A DNA stretch of 64,000 bases from Selenomonadaceae bacterium (lineage in GTDB: Bacteria; Bacillota; Negativicutes; Selenomonadales; Selenomonadaceae). Of this stretch, positions 62,656-64,000 are shown one piece after another. The stretch spans positions 21,974 through 85,973 of the forward strand of contig JAFWFO010000054.1 of assembly GCA_017515635.1 (NCBI GenBank), read 5' to 3'. How positions within the stretch are numbered: the first letter of the stretch is position 1; each line of letters starts with the position of its first letter. A model generated the notes under the pieces. It did not search any database, was not told where the DNA came from, and saw only the letters and a program-made list of their open reading frames with translations. The position numbers were made by a program, and so were the translations under genes.

Positions 62656-63126
62656 TCAGACGGTGGATTGAATTTTTTCGACGATTAAATTTTGGAGCCA
62701 AACGGGAGGTGTGCGACGACCGGAATTCCAATCTTGAACGGTAGCATAAGGCGCGCCGAGCAGATCGGAAAGTTCTTTGAGATTGAGCCCTGCTTCTTCG
62801 CGAGCGTATTTAATCGGATTTTCGCTTTTGAGAGCCGCTTCTTTCGCCTGAAATTCGGCGAGTTCTCGAGCGTATTTTTCGGTGTCGGCATGAATCATTC
62901 TGACGGTTTGTCCCGCTTCGAGCGTCAAATCTTCGATTTTGGACGGCGTGGGAATGGTTTCGTTTTCTTCCTCCATGTCGAGCAAAGTGAAGTTGAGCGC
63001 GTCTTGTGCCATTTCCACAGCTTCGCGCAACGTCTTGGCACACGTCAGAATACTTTTTTCGTCGGGAAAACGCACGGCAAAACCGTCACCGTCTTGAAAG
63101 AATACCGCCGGAAAATCATACTGCAT
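62656..63126 (-). CDS. hicB: HicB-type antitoxin with C-terminal helix-turn-helix
   Basis: About 156 residues. N-terminal partial RNase H-fold (YDFPAVFFQDGDGFAVRFPDE, CAKTLREAVEMAQDALNFTL), then a charged helical linker and a C-terminal Xre-like HTH (IKYAREEAGLNLKELSDLLGAPYATVQDWNSGRRTPP) for operator binding. It would neutralise HicA and repress the pair. Start ATG 63126 (AAAGGAG upstream), 79 bases downstream of hicA. Confidence 0.93.
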   Translation of the reverse strand: MQYDFPAVFFQDGDGFAVRFPDEKSILTCAKTLREAVEMAQDALNFTLLDMEEENETIPTPSKIEDLTLEAGQTVRMIHADTEKYARELAEFQAKEAALKSENPIKYAREEAGLNLKELSDLLGAPYATVQDWNSGRRTPPVWLQNLIVEKIQSTV

Positions 63127-63161
63127 AAAGAACACTCCTTTGAAAATATATATCAAAGTGT

Positions 63162-63196
63162 CGGGCAGGATTTTTAAGTTTTGAGGTACCTGCCCG
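63162..63196 (-). promoter_or_regulatory. Eight-base stem-loop between hicA and hicB
   Basis: CGGGCAGG and CCTGCCCG are perfect inverted repeats 19 bases apart. No T run follows on either strand, so it is not a standard terminator. It could stabilise or attenuate the hicA message to bias the toxin-antitoxin ratio, or bind HicB (inference). Confidence 0.55.
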
Positions 63197-63205
63197 CTTA
63201 CTTAA

Positions 63206-63400
63206 TCAATCGTGCATCGGAACGCCCATTGCCTCGAAAACTGCTGTAACAGTGCCGAGCGCGGCTTCTTCCGAATTATGGCGGCTTATTCTGGTCGTTT
63301 GCTTCGTTATCGGGCTGTACCATTTTTCGTGTTTTTTGCCGCCTTTCAACTTGTAACAACCGTACTTTGTAAGTCGCCGCTTCACCTCGCTCCACTTCAT
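63206..63400 (-). CDS. hicA: HicA-type mRNA interferase toxin
   Basis: 64 residues with the dsRBD-like HicA fold: KWSEVKRRLTKYGCYKLKGGKKHEKWYSP, then TRISRHNSEEAALGT with the catalytic His. Degrades mRNA independently of the ribosome. The start is set at ATG 63400, eight bases after GGAGG; an ATG two codons earlier is too close to it. Transcribed from a consensus promoter flanked by direct repeats. Confidence 0.93.
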   Translation of the reverse strand: MKWSEVKRRLTKYGCYKLKGGKKHEKWYSPITKQTTRISRHNSEEAALGTVTAVFEAMGVPMHD

Positions 63401-63424
63401 TGGCATTGCCTCCTTTCATAATTA

Positions 63425-63453
63425 ATCATACATGCATTGCCGTTATTTGTCAA
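63425..63453 (-). promoter_or_regulatory. Consensus promoter for hicAB
   Basis: Minus strand: perfect TTGACA, 17-base spacer, TATGAT, 25 bases before the hicA start. Confidence 0.85.
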
Positions 63454-63477
63454 GTGATTAACCTGCAATGCCGTTAC
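63433..63477. promoter_or_regulatory. Direct-repeat operator candidate for HicB
   Basis: TGCATTGCCGTTAT (63433-63446) and TGCAATGCCGTTAC (63464-63477) match at 12 of 14 bases and lie 31 bp apart, about three helical turns. They bracket the -35 box of the hicAB promoter, as expected for autorepression by an HTH antitoxin. Confidence 0.65.
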
Positions 63478-63557
63478 ATAAAGATGATAATACGTGTGGC
63501 ACGGACTGATTTATCTTGTTGTATACTTTTTGCCGAAACTGCCGAATATTTGGCAAT

Positions 63558-63596
63558 AAAAAAAGCATCTCCAAAGTCGGAGAGGTTATTTTTTAC
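63558..63596 (-). terminator. Terminator of the small gene at 63593-63772
   Basis: CATCTCC-AAAGTC-GGAGAGG hairpin with an A run on the left (T run for the minus strand) and T6 on the right. Confidence 0.7.
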
Positions 63597-63772
63597 GTCG
63601 AATCTCTTTGTTCATCCGCAAGCCATTTAAGTAAATCGTCAATAGCTACCGATAGACACGGCGGAGTTTCTTCGAGTTTAATTTTTCGAGAAATGCGCTT
63701 CCCGTCTCCTGCAAATGCGGCGATTGTGACTTCATTGCCGCCGATTGCAACCGTATTGCCAAACTGAGTCAT
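63593..63772 (-). CDS. Small protein of unknown function downstream of the M15 peptidase
   Basis: About 59 residues if it starts at ATG 63772 (MTQFGNTVAIGGNEVTIAAF); an alternative ATG at 63814 overlaps the peptidase stop. Neither has a good ribosome site. The C-terminal part is KRISRKIKLEETPPCLSVAIDDLLKWL. Codon use is gene-like, and a terminator follows. No family recognised. Location beside a cell-wall peptidase would fit a phage-derived lysis or envelope function, but this is only context. Confidence 0.5.
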   Translation of the reverse strand: MTQFGNTVAIGGNEVTIAAFAGDGKRISRKIKLEETPPCLSVAIDDLLKWLADEQRDST

Positions 63773-63801
63773 TTGCGGCGAGCATAAAGACGTTCCACAT
63801 G

Positions 63802-64000
63802 TCAATTCCACCATTCGATATGAGAGCCGATACCGCCGTCGCGAACGTCGACATGAATGAACCACGCGCCGCCGCCGTCCAATGGCGGATAAAAACCCGT
63901 GCCGTCAAAGTCAATATCTTCAACAAGCTCACGCGCACGCTCAAAACCGATTTCGGGAATCGTAATGTCAGCCGCCGTTCCCAACACGTGCTGAGAATTC
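63802..64000 (-). CDS. M15-type peptidase, C-terminal part (5' end outside window)
   Basis: The frame is open at the right edge. NSQHVLGTAADITIP holds the SxHxxGxAAD zinc motif of peptidase M15_3, and WFIHVDVRDG gives the second WxHxD ligand pair. Members are D-Ala-D-Ala carboxypeptidases or phage endolysins that cut peptidoglycan cross-links. The stop is at 63802. The 66 visible residues are only the end of the protein. Confidence 0.8.
   Translation of the reverse strand, partial: NSQHVLGTAADITIPEIGFERARELVEDIDFDGTGFYPPLDGGGAWFIHVDVRDGGIGSHIEWWN

Overview
The window reads as the chromosome of an anaerobic, flagellated, diderm Firmicute, most likely a member of the Negativicutes (Selenomonadales-like). 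The evidence is a mixture of two inventories. On one side there is LPS chemistry (an HldE-type heptose-phosphate kinase). On the other there are clostridial-type genes: a BofA-like protein, RsbV/RsbW/SpoIIE-type switch proteins, a CobA-HemD fusion, YitT and a flavodoxin. FlhF/FlhG and a chemoreceptor tail indicate flagella. Base composition is moderate, with very frequent short A/T runs (AAAATTTT type) in genes of both strands. No rRNA, tRNA, CRISPR array or intact insertion sequence was seen.

Layout. 1-6.4 kb is an accessory region: the 3' end of a chemoreceptor gene, a decayed C-terminal copy of an MmeI-like restriction-modification gene, a two-gene redox operon with Tat or Sec leaders, an IS256-type transposase remnant, and a nearly complete MmeI-like gene interrupted by a frameshift at a 12-base homopolymer. 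6.4-18.6 kb is mostly housekeeping: alr, holA, ybaK, a purine nucleoside phosphorylase carrying a Tat leader, hldE, hemL, hemB, a TPR protein, cobA-hemD and alaS. 18.7-30.7 kb holds an esterase, an amino-acid ABC transporter with unusual architecture, purF, a nitroreductase, yraN, a PIN-type toxin-antitoxin pair, comM, a VWA protein, rpmB, an aldo/keto reductase, a Tat amidase and two lipoproteins.

30.8-41 kb is a signalling block: two large Cache-HAMP-SpoIIE phosphatases, an RsbW-like kinase, an RsbV-like STAS protein, a PAS hybrid histidine kinase, uvrB and an HD-GYP protein that has lost its HD residues. 41.4-53 kb contains yitT, proS, thiD, an aminotransferase, lysC, a secreted paralogue pair, a flavodoxin, a GNAT enzyme, a frameshifted epimerase and an MscS channel. 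53-64 kb contains flhG-flhF, queC with a glutaredoxin-like gene, map, a stand-alone MetH-activation-like protein, a DeoR regulator, a CsgG-like/FlgT-like/BofA-like operon, a HicAB module with a recognisable promoter and direct repeats, and the 3' end of an M15 peptidase gene.

The main unusual signals are: (i) the A12 tract in the MmeI-like gene, consistent with phase variation; (ii) near-identical Tat leader modules on three unrelated enzymes, two of which keep an internal start with its own Shine-Dalgarno sequence; (iii) a 70-85 bp element flanked by duplicated gene starts at two loci; (iv) a 27-bp palindrome-bearing repeat at three loci, one of them inside a coding sequence; (v) heptanucleotide inverted repeats at two 3' ends; (vi) the partner-switching block, and an ABC ATPase carrying a degenerate RsbW-like tail. 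Calls rest on reading the translated sequence and on recognised motifs; no database search was run.
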